Shown: positions 35,499-44,161, counted from the stretch's first letter. The stretch: 64,000 nucleotides of DNA from Candidatus Pelagibacter communis (GCF_001180025.1 NZ_CVSK01000030.1:1-64000); one strand, 5' to 3'. Notes: a model not told the origin generated them from the letters alone. A program made the numbers and translations.

Positions 35499-37628
35499 AT
35501 GAGCAAAAAAATTTTTGTAGTATTACCTAGTAAAGATCAATTCATTAAAAATTATGCTGGTTCAGCTTCTATTTGGGTAAAAGATTTTTTTAAAAAATCT
35601 ATATTTAAGAAAAACATCCAAATTTTTGGTTCCACTAATAATTTAAAAGATGTATTTATAAAAAAAAATTACACTAATCTACAAATTCCTAAACTTAAAT
35701 TATTAAGTAAATCAAATGCTTATATAAATGATTTTTTAACATATTGTATTAAGCATAAACCATTAATAATAGAAATTCATAATCGACCCTCTTATTTATT
35801 AAAAATTAATAAAAAATTTTTTAAAACAAATTTCATTTTAATTTTACATAATGATCCATTAAAACTTAAAGGATCAATGACTATTGACGATAGAAAGTTC
35901 TTATTAGAAATTTGTTATAAAATATATTTTGTTAGTACATGGGTTGAGGACAAATTTTTTGATGGCTTGGATAAAAATTTCTATACAAATTTTAAAACTA
36001 TATACCCAAGTGTTGAACCAATTAAAAAATTTCCAAATAAAGAAAATACTATAATTTTTTCAGGTAAATTAAATTCTGCAAAAGGTTTTGATTTATTTGG
36101 TTCGGCTATAATACGTATTCTCAATAAATATAAAAAATGGAATGCTATAGCTGTTGGTGATGAACCTAGAGAAAAATTTCTATTTAAACATAAAAGATTA
36201 AATTTTACTGGTTGGATACCACATAATAAAGTTTTAAAATTATATAATAAGTCGTCAATTAATATAGCACCATCCATCTGGGACGAACCTTTTGGTAGAT
36301 CACCATTAGAATCAGGATCAAGGGGAAATGCAGTTATAATTTCTAAACGTGGGGGTTTACCTGAAACTATACGCAAACCTATATTTTTAGAAAAAGTTAC
36401 TGCTAATGAATTGTTTAATGAAATAGAAAATTTAATTAATAATGTAAAATTACTAAAGCAAACACAAGTTAATAATTTTAAGAATCCTCTACATTTAATA
36501 TCTGAAAATATAAAAATAATAGATAAAGATAGAGAAATTGTATTAAAAAAATCAAAAAAAATAAATATTAATCTAAATAAAAAACCAAAAGTTCTTCATA
36601 TTTATAATCGAGCAGAAAAAATTGGCGGAAGAATTTATTTTATTTCAACAGGAAAAAAAATTGAAAATGGACTTATTAGGTTAGGTCATGATGTTGAGGG
36701 AATAAGTGATAGGGACATATTAAGTTACAATTCTAAACTCAAAGGTAAAGATATACTAAATAAGATTTTTAGAGAAAAAACACTTTACTATAGGCCTGAT
36801 TTAATTTTGATGGGTCATGTGAATACAATTAACGATGAATCTTTTCATATTGTTAAAAAAAAATGTAGAAATTTAGTTATATCGCAGTGGTATGAAGATA
36901 ATTTGACCCTTAATGGACCTGATTTTGAAAAAAATTATTCTAATCTTAAAAATAATTTTAATTTTATAAATAATCTTTTTATATCAACACATCCTGACAA
37001 GGTAAGTAAAAAAAGTAGTAATTTAAATTATTATTTCCTACCAACACCTGTCGATAAAAATATAGAAAAATTAAATATCTATAATTTAAAAGATTTTACG
37101 TATGATGTTTTTTTTGCCATGAGCCATGGTGTAAATCGTGGAAAAATTAAATCAGGAAAAAAAGATGAAAGAGAAAATTTTATAAAAGAATTAATGAAAC
37201 TTAATAAAGATATTAAATTTGATATTTATGGTTACAATAGCAGAAATCCTGTTTGGTCTGAAAGTTTTTACGAAGCAATATCGAGATCTTTTATGGCAGT
37301 AAATTTAAATAGAGGAAAATTAAAAAAATATTCATCTAGTAATAGAATTGGTTCACTAATTGGTAATGGTCTTCTTACATTTATTGATTATAAAAAAAAA
37401 TTTAATCATTTCTTTAAGGAAAATGAGTTAGTTTTCTACAAAGATATATATGATCTATCGGATAAAATTAACTTTTATAAAGATAATATCGATATAGCAA
37501 AAAAAATAGCCAAAAATGGACAAAAAAAATATTTCAAATTATTCAATGAAAAAGAAGTAGCTAAATACATAATTAATAAATCATTTGGCTTAAAACAAGA
37601 ACCTGTTTGGAAAAAATATATAAAATAA
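35499..37628 (+). CDS. Two-domain glycosyltransferase: GT4-like N-terminus, CgeB-like C-terminus
   Basis: A 709-residue protein with two GT-B type halves. Residues about 1-360 look like a GT4 enzyme (IIFSGKLNSAKGFDLFGSAI, then IAPSIWDEPFGRSPLESGSRG with the donor-binding Glu). Residues about 365-709 start again with VLHIYNRAEKIGGRIYF and end with the CgeB-like NRIGSLIGNGLLTFIDY. I chose the ATG at 35499; a TTG at 35421 would add 26 residues but enters the divergent VOC leader. It probably adds two sugars in sequence to a surface glycan. It abuts the aminotransferase gene with no gap. Confidence 0.75.
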   Translation: MSKKIFVVLPSKDQFIKNYAGSASIWVKDFFKKSIFKKNIQIFGSTNNLKDVFIKKNYTNLQIPKLKLLSKSNAYINDFLTYCIKHKPLIIEIHNRPSYLLKINKKFFKTNFILILHNDPLKLKGSMTIDDRKFLLEICYKIYFVSTWVEDKFFDGLDKNFYTNFKTIYPSVEPIKKFPNKENTIIFSGKLNSAKGFDLFGSAIIRILNKYKKWNAIAVGDEPREKFLFKHKRLNFTGWIPHNKVLKLYNKSSINIAPSIWDEPFGRSPLESGSRGNAVIISKRGGLPETIRKPIFLEKVTANELFNEIENLINNVKLLKQTQVNNFKNPLHLISENIKIIDKDREIVLKKSKKININLNKKPKVLHIYNRAEKIGGRIYFISTGKKIENGLIRLGHDVEGISDRDILSYNSKLKGKDILNKIFREKTLYYRPDLILMGHVNTINDESFHIVKKKCRNLVISQWYEDNLTLNGPDFEKNYSNLKNNFNFINNLFISTHPDKVSKKSSNLNYYFLPTPVDKNIEKLNIYNLKDFTYDVFFAMSHGVNRGKIKSGKKDERENFIKELMKLNKDIKFDIYGYNSRNPVWSESFYEAISRSFMAVNLNRGKLKKYSSSNRIGSLIGNGLLTFIDYKKKFNHFFKENELVFYKDIYDLSDKINFYKDNIDIAKKIAKNGQKKYFKLFNEKEVAKYIINKSFGLKQEPVWKKYIK

Positions 37629-38714
37629 ATGATCAAATTTTTAGATTTATATAATCAAGACAAAAGTCTGCACACTCAAATTTTAAAAGACTTTAATAAA
37701 AAATTTAAAAAAGGTGATTTTATTCTTGGCTCTGATGTTGACAAATTTGAAAGAAATTTTTCCAAATTTTGCAATTCAAAATATGCAATTGGTTGCGCAA
37801 ATGGTACAGACGCAATTACTATTGCATTAAAATCTTTAAATCTTAAAAAAGATTCTGAAGTATTAATTCCAGCAATGACTTATTGCTCTACAGCTTTCTC
37901 AGTTATTAATGCTAATTTAAAACCTATATTAGTTGATACCGACTATATGTCTCCTACAATTAATCTTGATGAATTAAAAAAAAAAATTAATCAAAATACA
38001 AGAGTTATAATACCTGTTCATCTATACGGTTCTGTTGTTGATATTAAAAAAATTAAAAAGATTATTAAAAATAAAAAAATTTTTATAATTGATGATTGTG
38101 CCCAGGCACATGGAGCTAAAGATAATAAAGGGGAAAAAATTGGATCTTTAGCTGATATTTCTACATTTAGTTTTTATCCTGGTAAAAATTTAGGTGCATA
38201 TGGAGATGCTGGTATAATTACGACTAATAATGAAAAATTTTATAAAAATATAAGGAAAATAAGAAACTTAGGTTCAGAAAAAAAATTTTTACATGAAAAA
38301 ATAGGTTTAAATAGCAGACTTGATACATTGCAAGCTGTTATTCTCAAACATAAATTAAAAAATCTTAATAGATTAAATCGCAAAAGAAAATTAATAGCAT
38401 CACAATATGATAAAAGAATTTCAAATTTTAAAATTAAAAAATTAAATTACTCCAAAAATAGTGTTTATCATCAATATGTAATAATTGTTAAAAAAAGAAA
38501 AAATTTTTGTAATTATTTAAAAAAATATAAAATTCAATATGGTTTCCACTATCCACAAGCAATTCATCAATTAAAAATTTTAAGAAAAATGTTTTCTAGA
38601 CAGAGTTTTATTAATTCAGAAAAAATAGCTAAATATGGAATAAGTATTCCTATTGATCCAAATTTAACTAAAAAACAAGTTTCTTATATTATTGACAAGA
38701 TTAATAGTTTTTAA
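37629..38714 (+). CDS. DegT/DnrJ/EryC1/StrS family sugar aminotransferase
   Basis: PLP enzyme that converts a keto group of a nucleotide sugar to an amine. The 361-residue chain has GCANGTDAITIALKSL near residue 57, IPVHLYGSVVDI near 132, DDCAQAHGA near 157, and the PLP lysine K186 in SFYPGKNLGAYGDAG, followed by the family motif LGSEKKFLHEKIGLNSRLDTL (split across 218-238). It follows the glycosyltransferase without a gap and closes the cluster. Substrate is unknown; with the MocA oxidoreductase, a 3-amino sugar is the simplest guess. Confidence 0.87.
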   Translation: MIKFLDLYNQDKSLHTQILKDFNKKFKKGDFILGSDVDKFERNFSKFCNSKYAIGCANGTDAITIALKSLNLKKDSEVLIPAMTYCSTAFSVINANLKPILVDTDYMSPTINLDELKKKINQNTRVIIPVHLYGSVVDIKKIKKIIKNKKIFIIDDCAQAHGAKDNKGEKIGSLADISTFSFYPGKNLGAYGDAGIITTNNEKFYKNIRKIRNLGSEKKFLHEKIGLNSRLDTLQAVILKHKLKNLNRLNRKRKLIASQYDKRISNFKIKKLNYSKNSVYHQYVIIVKKRKNFCNYLKKYKIQYGFHYPQAIHQLKILRKMFSRQSFINSEKIAKYGISIPIDPNLTKKQVSYIIDKINSF

Positions 38715-38833
38715 AATCAATGAGTTTATATATTTAAAAAAGTAGAGGGATCTACAAAGATATATTTGGTTTTAATATAGAAAAAAAACATTATTCTAAA
38801 TATATCAGCTAAACGATATTATTTATGTGAGGA

Positions 38834-39787
38834 TTAAATATTTATCTTATTTAAAGCATTATTTTTAAATATATTTGCTTCTTTTATATATCTTCTGACC
38901 ATTTGAGTGGTTTTATGACCTGTCATTGCCATTATACTTCTTTCATCTGCACCAAATTCTGCTGCTACTGTTGCAAAACCTGATCTTAAACTATGACCTG
39001 AAAAATTTTTATTTTCTATTCCTGCTATATTTAAATACTCTTTGATTAACAAAACCACAGATTGATCAGTTAGTCTATTTTCAGTTAAAGATAATCCTTT
39101 AGAAAATCTTCTAAAAATAGGTCCAGATTTAATTTTAGAAACTTCAAGCCATTTTTTGAGATTTATCACAGGACAATAAATTTCATTACTAAAGTAGGGA
39201 AGGCCTTTAATCATCCCTTCACCAAACTGATCAGTTTTTGATCTTGTGATGTTTATTTTAAGTCCCTCAGGAACAAATTCTAAATCTTCATAGTTAATTG
39301 AGACAAGTTCAGTTCTCCTAAAACCTCCTCCAAAGCCTACCAAGATAATTGATTTATCTCTAAGCTTCTTAATATCATTTATTTTCTGATTATTAATTAC
39401 ATTAATAATTGATTTTAAATGATTGATTAATATAGGTTTTTTACCTTTCTGAATACTTCCTTTAACTCTTCTTATTCCCATCAAATTTTCTACTATAATT
39501 GGATGTTTTGTATCCAAGTAATGACCTTTTAGCCTATGAACCATGCTTATTGATACCAATCTTCTCCTAAGAGTGCTTATTTTTGAATTTTTAGACAGGT
39601 GGGTTAGGTATAAAGAGACGATTTTTGGTTCAGTCGGCAAAGGATTTAGACTATGTTTTGCACAAAAAGCTCCAAAATCTTTAAAGTCAGATTTATAGGC
39701 TCGTAAAGTATTATTTGCTTTTGAACTTTTTAGATTATTTAAAGTTGCCTCATGAAGTGATTTTAAATCTGTAGTTAGTTCATTCAT
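38834..39787 (-). CDS. Tyrosine recombinase / integrase
   Basis: A 317-residue site-specific recombinase. An N-terminal SAM-like core-binding domain (NTLRAYKSDFKDFGAFCAKH near residue 26) precedes the catalytic domain, whose residues are visible: Arg in VGFGGGFRRTELVSI near 158, the HSLR box near 265, TGHKTTQ near 288 and the Tyr nucleophile in VRRYIKEA near 299. It is not clearly XerC or XerD: it lacks their close similarity and context. It points toward the island cluster and probably served to move or rearrange it. Its base composition is closer to core genes than to the cluster. Confidence 0.85.
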   Translation of the reverse strand: MNELTTDLKSLHEATLNNLKSSKANNTLRAYKSDFKDFGAFCAKHSLNPLPTEPKIVSLYLTHLSKNSKISTLRRRLVSISMVHRLKGHYLDTKHPIIVENLMGIRRVKGSIQKGKKPILINHLKSIINVINNQKINDIKKLRDKSIILVGFGGGFRRTELVSINYEDLEFVPEGLKINITRSKTDQFGEGMIKGLPYFSNEIYCPVINLKKWLEVSKIKSGPIFRRFSKGLSLTENRLTDQSVVLLIKEYLNIAGIENKNFSGHSLRSGFATVAAEFGADERSIMAMTGHKTTQMVRRYIKEANIFKNNALNKINI

Positions 39788-39904
39788 TTTATTACTATTG
39801 ATAACAATTAATTATCGTTAGTAATATATTAAGTATTTTATAATGTCAAATAAAATAATTTATTAATTTAAAGGACAATTAATGACATTGTGTGGACAAT
39901 AAGT

Positions 39905-40093
39905 ATGAAATATTATTTAAAGATGGGAATAGACGGAGTAATTGAACCGATATATTTTTTAATAACATCTTTTGGTTTTGCAATATTAAGCTTTATTAAT
40001 TATAAAAAATCTGGAAAAACTCTGGAAACTATTTATCTTTCAATTTTAACTGTTTTCTTTATAGTCTGCTTCATTATTTTAAATTTTTATTGA
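39905..40093 (+). CDS. Small two-span membrane protein
   Basis: A 62-residue protein from ATG 39905 (a GTG at 39890 would add five residues). Two hydrophobic helices, about residues 14-30 and 43-60, flank a basic NYKKSGK loop. No family is recognised. A six-codon frame (ATG 39882, MTLCGQ, stop 39900-39902) preceded by AAGGA (39871-39875) sits just ahead and might couple translation. The stop overlaps the following ATG (TGATG), tying it to the methyltransferase gene. Confidence 0.5.
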   Translation: MKYYLKMGIDGVIEPIYFLITSFGFAILSFINYKKSGKTLETIYLSILTVFFIVCFIILNFY

Positions 40094-40362
40094 TGAAAGG
40101 TACTAAATTTCAATTAAAAGTCTGGAATTACCTTAAAACTATACCAAAAGGCACTGTCAAAACCTATAAACAGGTAGCAATAGCAATAAAAAGCCCTAAA
40201 TCAGCACGCGCTGTAGCTAATGCATGTGGAAAAAACCCTTATGCCCCCAAAATACCCTGTCATAGAGTAATTCGGTCCGATGGAGGCCTTGGTGGATACT
40301 CAGGGAGAGGTGGAATTAAGACAAAACTGCGTTTATTGAGATCTGAAAAAGTTCATATTTAG
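40093..40362 (+). CDS. One-domain methylated-DNA-protein cysteine methyltransferase
   Basis: An 89-residue protein consisting only of the C-terminal active domain of the Ogt/MGMT family. It has TKFQLKVWNYLKTIPKGTVKTY at residues 4-25, the helix-turn-helix RAVANACGKNP with the Arg finger near 40, and the acceptor Cys56 in IPCHRVIRSDGGLGGYSG. Presence of Cys (not Trp) indicates a true suicide alkyl acceptor and not an alkyltransferase-like protein. The N-terminal ribonuclease-like domain found in Ogt is absent. It overlaps the membrane-protein gene by one base. Confidence 0.88.
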   Translation: MKGTKFQLKVWNYLKTIPKGTVKTYKQVAIAIKSPKSARAVANACGKNPYAPKIPCHRVIRSDGGLGGYSGRGGIKTKLRLLRSEKVHI

Positions 40363-40874
40363 TAGCTTTTTTGGCCTATTTTATGGTCAAAAACACTTGT
40401 AAAATCAAGGTTTTATCAATATTTAAGCTTATTTTAACATGAATAGTAATATTCTCCCTTCAGTTGTACTATATATCGATATATAACAAAATAAAGCACC
40501 TCTATGGCCGTTTAAAACATATATTCTATAACTGCATTGCTCTACTTTTCAATGATACCAAAGCTAAATTTAGTTTCAAATTTAATAGAATTTTTTAAAA
40601 TATTTGTTCCCCAACTAACTTATTAAAATAAGAATTTTGAATTTTGTGTTTAATTTGCTAATAAAACCATTGGTATTAAACACTTTTAAGTATTATGGTT
40701 TATTTTCTTTATTTAGATTGCTATTTTTGCCTTTATCTATTTAAAATAATAGTTATTAATTGGATAATTTGTATTAATTTATCATTATATATTATAATAA
40801 AAAAATATAATAATTACAACAATTTAAATAAATATATTAAAGTAATAGATTATATATTAGTAACTATTTATTTA
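40363..40874. other. 512-bp stretch with no convincing gene
   Basis: This is the longest gene-free stretch in the window and lies between convergent gene ends, so it is not a shared promoter region. It contains a 16-bp perfect palindrome at 40470-40485, a short inverted repeat CTTATT/AATAAG near 40618-40631, and T-rich tracts. A 75-codon frame at its right end (40695-40922) is low-complexity Ile/Tyr/Asn and runs into the DMT gene on the other strand. I see no tRNA remnant or integrase att copy. It may be decayed mobile or island DNA. Confidence 0.5.
40470..40485. repeat. 16-bp perfect AT-rich palindrome
   Basis: TATATATCGATATATA is its own reverse complement, centred on CG. It lies in the gene-free stretch between the methyltransferase and DMT genes. 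It could bind a dimeric protein or be a chance product of alternating AT sequence; no second copy was noticed in the window. Confidence 0.5.
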
Positions 40875-41729
40875 CTATTTATTAGAACGAGTAAGCAAAT
40901 ATTCTCTTCTAGAAATATATAGACCACTTAGAACAATAATAAATAAACCTAAATAAGTCCAGTTATCAGGCAATTCATGAAAGAAATAGTAACTAATCAG
41001 TATATTTGTAATTATCTCTGTGTAGCCCAAAGGAGCTAATTTAGAGGCATCAGCGTATTTGAGTGATAATATGAGGAAAAGATGTGCTACAGAAGCTATA
41101 AGGCCGATTAAAGCCATTAAAATCCATTGATTTGACGTAGGATTAACCCAAACTGAGGGCATAAATAGGCTAATTATTATGGTTCCTATTAAACCCGATA
41201 GTAAAAGGGTTAAAAGAGGATTATCAGAGGTGCTGAGCTTCCTAGTTATAATAAGATAAAACCCATAGCAAATTCCATTACCTAAAGCAGCCATGGTAGC
41301 TAAATTAAATTCTATAAAGCCAGGTCTGATTACAATTAAAGTTCCAATAAATCCTAATGATACAGCAGTCCACCTCTTCACCCCTACTTTCTCATTTAAA
41401 AAAAATGGAGATAAAGCTGTAACACAAATTGGAGCAACAAAAGCTAAGGTTAAGGCTTTAGGAAGTGAAATTTCCGATATTGCATAAAAGAATAAATAAG
41501 TAGAAAAAACAAAAATTAATCCTCTAATTAATTGAAGAACTGGTTTTTTAGTCCAAACTAATGAATGCCTATAAAAGATAAGCATTAGGGATAATGTAAA
41601 GACTACTGTAAAAAAATATCTTGCCCACGTTATCTGTAAAACATCCATAGATGAGCTTAAATATTTAGCAAAAGCATCCATTACAGGGACAATCATCCAA
41701 GCAGATGCATTTAAAATTATAGCCTTCAT
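40875..41729 (-). CDS. EamA/DMT family transporter
   Basis: A 284-residue drug/metabolite superfamily transporter with about ten helices in two EamA repeats: WARYFFTVVFTLSLMLIFYRH near residue 37 and LGNGICYGFYLIITRKLS near 151, the latter opening the second repeat. The VFSTYLFFYAISEISLPKALTLAFVAPI stretch (read in two parts near 75 and 90) is typical of the RhaT/S-adenosylmethionine-uptake neighbourhood of this family. Substrate is unknown. It is 16 bp downstream of the AEC transporter and so at the end of the rplM-rpsI-argC-hom run. Confidence 0.85.
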   Translation of the reverse strand: MKAIILNASAWMIVPVMDAFAKYLSSSMDVLQITWARYFFTVVFTLSLMLIFYRHSLVWTKKPVLQLIRGLIFVFSTYLFFYAISEISLPKALTLAFVAPICVTALSPFFLNEKVGVKRWTAVSLGFIGTLIVIRPGFIEFNLATMAALGNGICYGFYLIITRKLSTSDNPLLTLLLSGLIGTIIISLFMPSVWVNPTSNQWILMALIGLIASVAHLFLILSLKYADASKLAPLGYTEIITNILISYYFFHELPDNWTYLGLFIIVLSGLYISRREYLLTRSNK

Positions 41730-41745
41730 AACAGAAGGATATCTC

Positions 41746-42645
41746 TTAATAGAAGTATTTTAAAGCAAAGAATAATGTAATCGGAATAGTGAATAAGGAC
41801 ATGATTGTAGATACTACAATTGTGCTAGATATATTATCTACAATTTCTTTAGGAGAATACATGTGCGCAATCAAATAACACAAAATTGCACTAGGCATAC
41901 AAGACTGAATTAACAGAACACCAGCTGGTATACCAGATAAATTAAAAAATTTTATAACAGCAAATCCTATAATAGGACCTAATATTACTCTTCCAAAAGA
42001 AGTTATTAATGCATCTTTAAAAGAAAATACTTTCATTTGTGTAAGAGCAACACCTAGAGACATAAGGATCATTACAATCATTCCATAAGCTAAAAGCATT
42101 ACAGTATTTAATACAAATTGAGGAAATGGAATGTCAAAATACAAAAAGAGTACTGTTATTAAAATTGCATAAAATGATGGACTTTTTAATATTGTTTTAA
42201 AATCAAAGGCTCGTTTTGCTAAAAAAATATTTAAAGTAAAGTGGAGTAAAACAATTAAAGATGAAATTGCAGCTGCTATACCCATTCCTAATTCACCATA
42301 GGCAAATAAACAAATCGGAATACCCATATTTCCAGTATTCGGTAAGATAAAAGTTGGTAATTCACGAATATAATCTTTCTTCATAAGAACAAGAAAAATT
42401 AAACCTACAATCCCAAATAATGTTAATAAGATAATTGCGTAGCCAAAATATTCACTAAATAAATCAAAAGTTACTCCACCTGCTGTAATAGCAAAAATAA
42501 CGAGAGCTGGAGTTCCAAAATTACCAGCGTATGTAGTTATAAATGATGTATCAAAATTAGGATTTTTTTTACCCAGATGATATCCAAGACCTACTATTAG
42601 GAATACTGGAAATAAAACTTCAAAAAGTTTTAAATAAATTTCCAT
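41746..42645 (-). CDS. AEC (auxin efflux carrier) family transporter
   Basis: A 299-residue secondary transporter with about ten membrane helices in two halves. Family marks include FLIVGLGYHLGKKNPNFD near residue 17, the FGTPALVIFAIT segment near 43, PNTGNMGIPICLFAYG near 101 and QSCMPSAILCYLIAHMY near 250. The family exports organic acids or amino-acid-like anions. Its start shares a base with the stop of hom (1-bp overlap), which suggests it may export a metabolite of the aspartate pathway; that is inference from position only. Confidence 0.87.
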   Translation of the reverse strand: MEIYLKLFEVLFPVFLIVGLGYHLGKKNPNFDTSFITTYAGNFGTPALVIFAITAGGVTFDLFSEYFGYAIILLTLFGIVGLIFLVLMKKDYIRELPTFILPNTGNMGIPICLFAYGELGMGIAAAISSLIVLLHFTLNIFLAKRAFDFKTILKSPSFYAILITVLFLYFDIPFPQFVLNTVMLLAYGMIVMILMSLGVALTQMKVFSFKDALITSFGRVILGPIIGFAVIKFFNLSGIPAGVLLIQSCMPSAILCYLIAHMYSPKEIVDNISSTIVVSTIMSLFTIPITLFFALKYFY

Positions 42646-43937
42646 TAACCAAGCAATCTAATTAATGTTGGTGTTTTTAAAATATTTTTATTTTTATTGA
42701 AAATAGACAAGCAATTATGAATATTATTTTCAGTTGTTTTATGAGTTATAATAACTATTGTTGCTTTATTGTTTTTCTTATCAGGTGTTTGGATTAACCT
42801 TTTAACTGAAATTTTGTATTTAGCTAAACGATTAGTTATTTCAGATAATACACCAGGCTTATCTTTTACTTCAAATCTTAAATATAATGAATTAACATAA
42901 TTGTTTACATTATATGGCTTTAAAGATTTAAGCTTAGAAACACTAACACCAAAAGGTTTTTTTATATTTCCACGCAAAATTGATAATAAATCAGAAAGTA
43001 ATGATGAAGAAGTAGGACCTGGTCCAGCTCCCTCCCCTTGCAACACACTTTCTCCAACAGGTTTACCTTGAAGAATTACTGCATTCATTACACCGTTAAC
43101 ATTACCAATATAAGATTTTTTACTAACCAAACATGGATGAACGGTTTCAAAAAGATGATTATTCTTTAACTCAGAAATTCCCAGTAGCTTTATTCTTAAA
43201 TCCAATTGATTTGCAATTTTAATATCTTTTAATTCAATTTTTTCTATTCCTTCCATTAAACATTTATGTTTTGAAATTTTACTGTTAAAGGCTAAAGCAG
43301 ACAAAATTCTTACTTTAGCAAATGCATCAAAACCATTTAAGTCTAATTTGGGATTACCAGGTTCGGCATAACCAAGTGTCTGTGCTTTTTTTAAAACGTC
43401 AGCAAAATTTTCATTTGAATTTTCCATTTCAGATAAAATATAATTTGAAGTACCGTTCAGGATTCCATAAACCTTTGATATTTTATTTGTTGCTAATCCT
43501 TCTTTAATAGATCTTAATATCGGGATTCCTCCAGCAACTGATGCTTCAAATTCCAAATTAACTTTATTTTTTTCTGCAAGTTTTGCTAACTCATTACCGT
43601 GTTTTGATATTAATGCTTTATTGGGTGTAATAACATGGATTTTACTTTTTAAAGCAGTTTCTACAACTTTTTTAGAAATTCCACCTGATAAACCTATGGC
43701 CTCAAATATTATATCGATTTTATTATTCTTAAAAATTTCTAAAGGATTTTTATAAAATATTTTTTTATTAACTTTAAATTTTCTTTTTTTATTGATATTT
43801 CTAGCAGATACAGCAACTACTCTTATTTTCTTTCCCGTTTTAAGTTCTATATCTCTTTTTTTGGTAATTAATTCATTTAGTAAATAGTTACCTACTTGGC
43901 CTAGCCCTATTACAGCAATATTTATTAATTTACTCAT
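42645..43937 (-). CDS. hom: Homoserine dehydrogenase
   Basis: Reduces aspartate semialdehyde to homoserine, the branch point to methionine and threonine. The 430-residue chain has an NAD(P) Rossmann start (IAVIGLGQVGNYLLNEL), FEASVAGGIPILRSIKEGL near residue 131 with the catalytic core, LNGTSNYILSEM near 163, and a C-terminal ACT regulatory domain (LYLRFEVKDKPGVLSEI near 351). It overlaps the small lipoprotein gene by 4 bp and the AEC gene by 1 bp. Homoserine made here could feed the riboswitch-controlled metY at 46323. Confidence 0.95.
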   Translation of the reverse strand: MSKLINIAVIGLGQVGNYLLNELITKKRDIELKTGKKIRVVAVSARNINKKRKFKVNKKIFYKNPLEIFKNNKIDIIFEAIGLSGGISKKVVETALKSKIHVITPNKALISKHGNELAKLAEKNKVNLEFEASVAGGIPILRSIKEGLATNKISKVYGILNGTSNYILSEMENSNENFADVLKKAQTLGYAEPGNPKLDLNGFDAFAKVRILSALAFNSKISKHKCLMEGIEKIELKDIKIANQLDLRIKLLGISELKNNHLFETVHPCLVSKKSYIGNVNGVMNAVILQGKPVGESVLQGEGAGPGPTSSSLLSDLLSILRGNIKKPFGVSVSKLKSLKPYNVNNYVNSLYLRFEVKDKPGVLSEITNRLAKYKISVKRLIQTPDKKNNKATIVIITHKTTENNIHNCLSIFNKNKNILKTPTLIRLLG

Positions 43938-44161
43938 TTACTTATATCCGGATATTTACTCTTTTTTGTATAGTCATCTATATAAATCTCATATTCCTCT
44001 AATGTCATTGATGTTATATCGTCTGCCTTTTTTAATATTTCATTTAATTTTTTTTTATTAGTTTTACTTCCAATAGAATTTTCTGTCCAATACTGAGAAT
44101 CTTTATTTAAAGAACAATTAGATATTATTAATGAAAAAAAAATTATTAAAAAACTTCTCAT
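43934..44161 (-). CDS. Small lipoprotein of unknown function
   Basis: A 75-residue protein with a lipoprotein signal: MRSFLIIFFSLIISNCS, with Cys16 as the lipid-modified residue. The mature part is about 60 residues, polar and helical in character (KLNEILKKADDITSMTLEEYEIYIDDYTKKSK). I recognise no family. It overlaps argC and hom by 4 bp each, a strange position for an envelope protein within an amino-acid operon. Such small lipoproteins are common in streamlined marine alphaproteobacteria, but no function can be assigned. Confidence 0.72.
   Translation of the reverse strand: MRSFLIIFFSLIISNCSLNKDSQYWTENSIGSKTNKKKLNEILKKADDITSMTLEEYEIYIDDYTKKSKYPDISK

Noticed and set aside
38715-38833. Second copy of the tRNA-Glu 3' end as attR
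   Set aside because: Only a short AGAGGG-like resemblance was seen; no repeat of useful length, so no attachment site is called.
40695-40922. 75-codon plus-strand frame in the gene-free stretch
   Set aside because: Low-complexity Ile/Tyr/Asn sequence, no start signal, and its end overlaps the DMT gene on the other strand; expected by chance in this composition.
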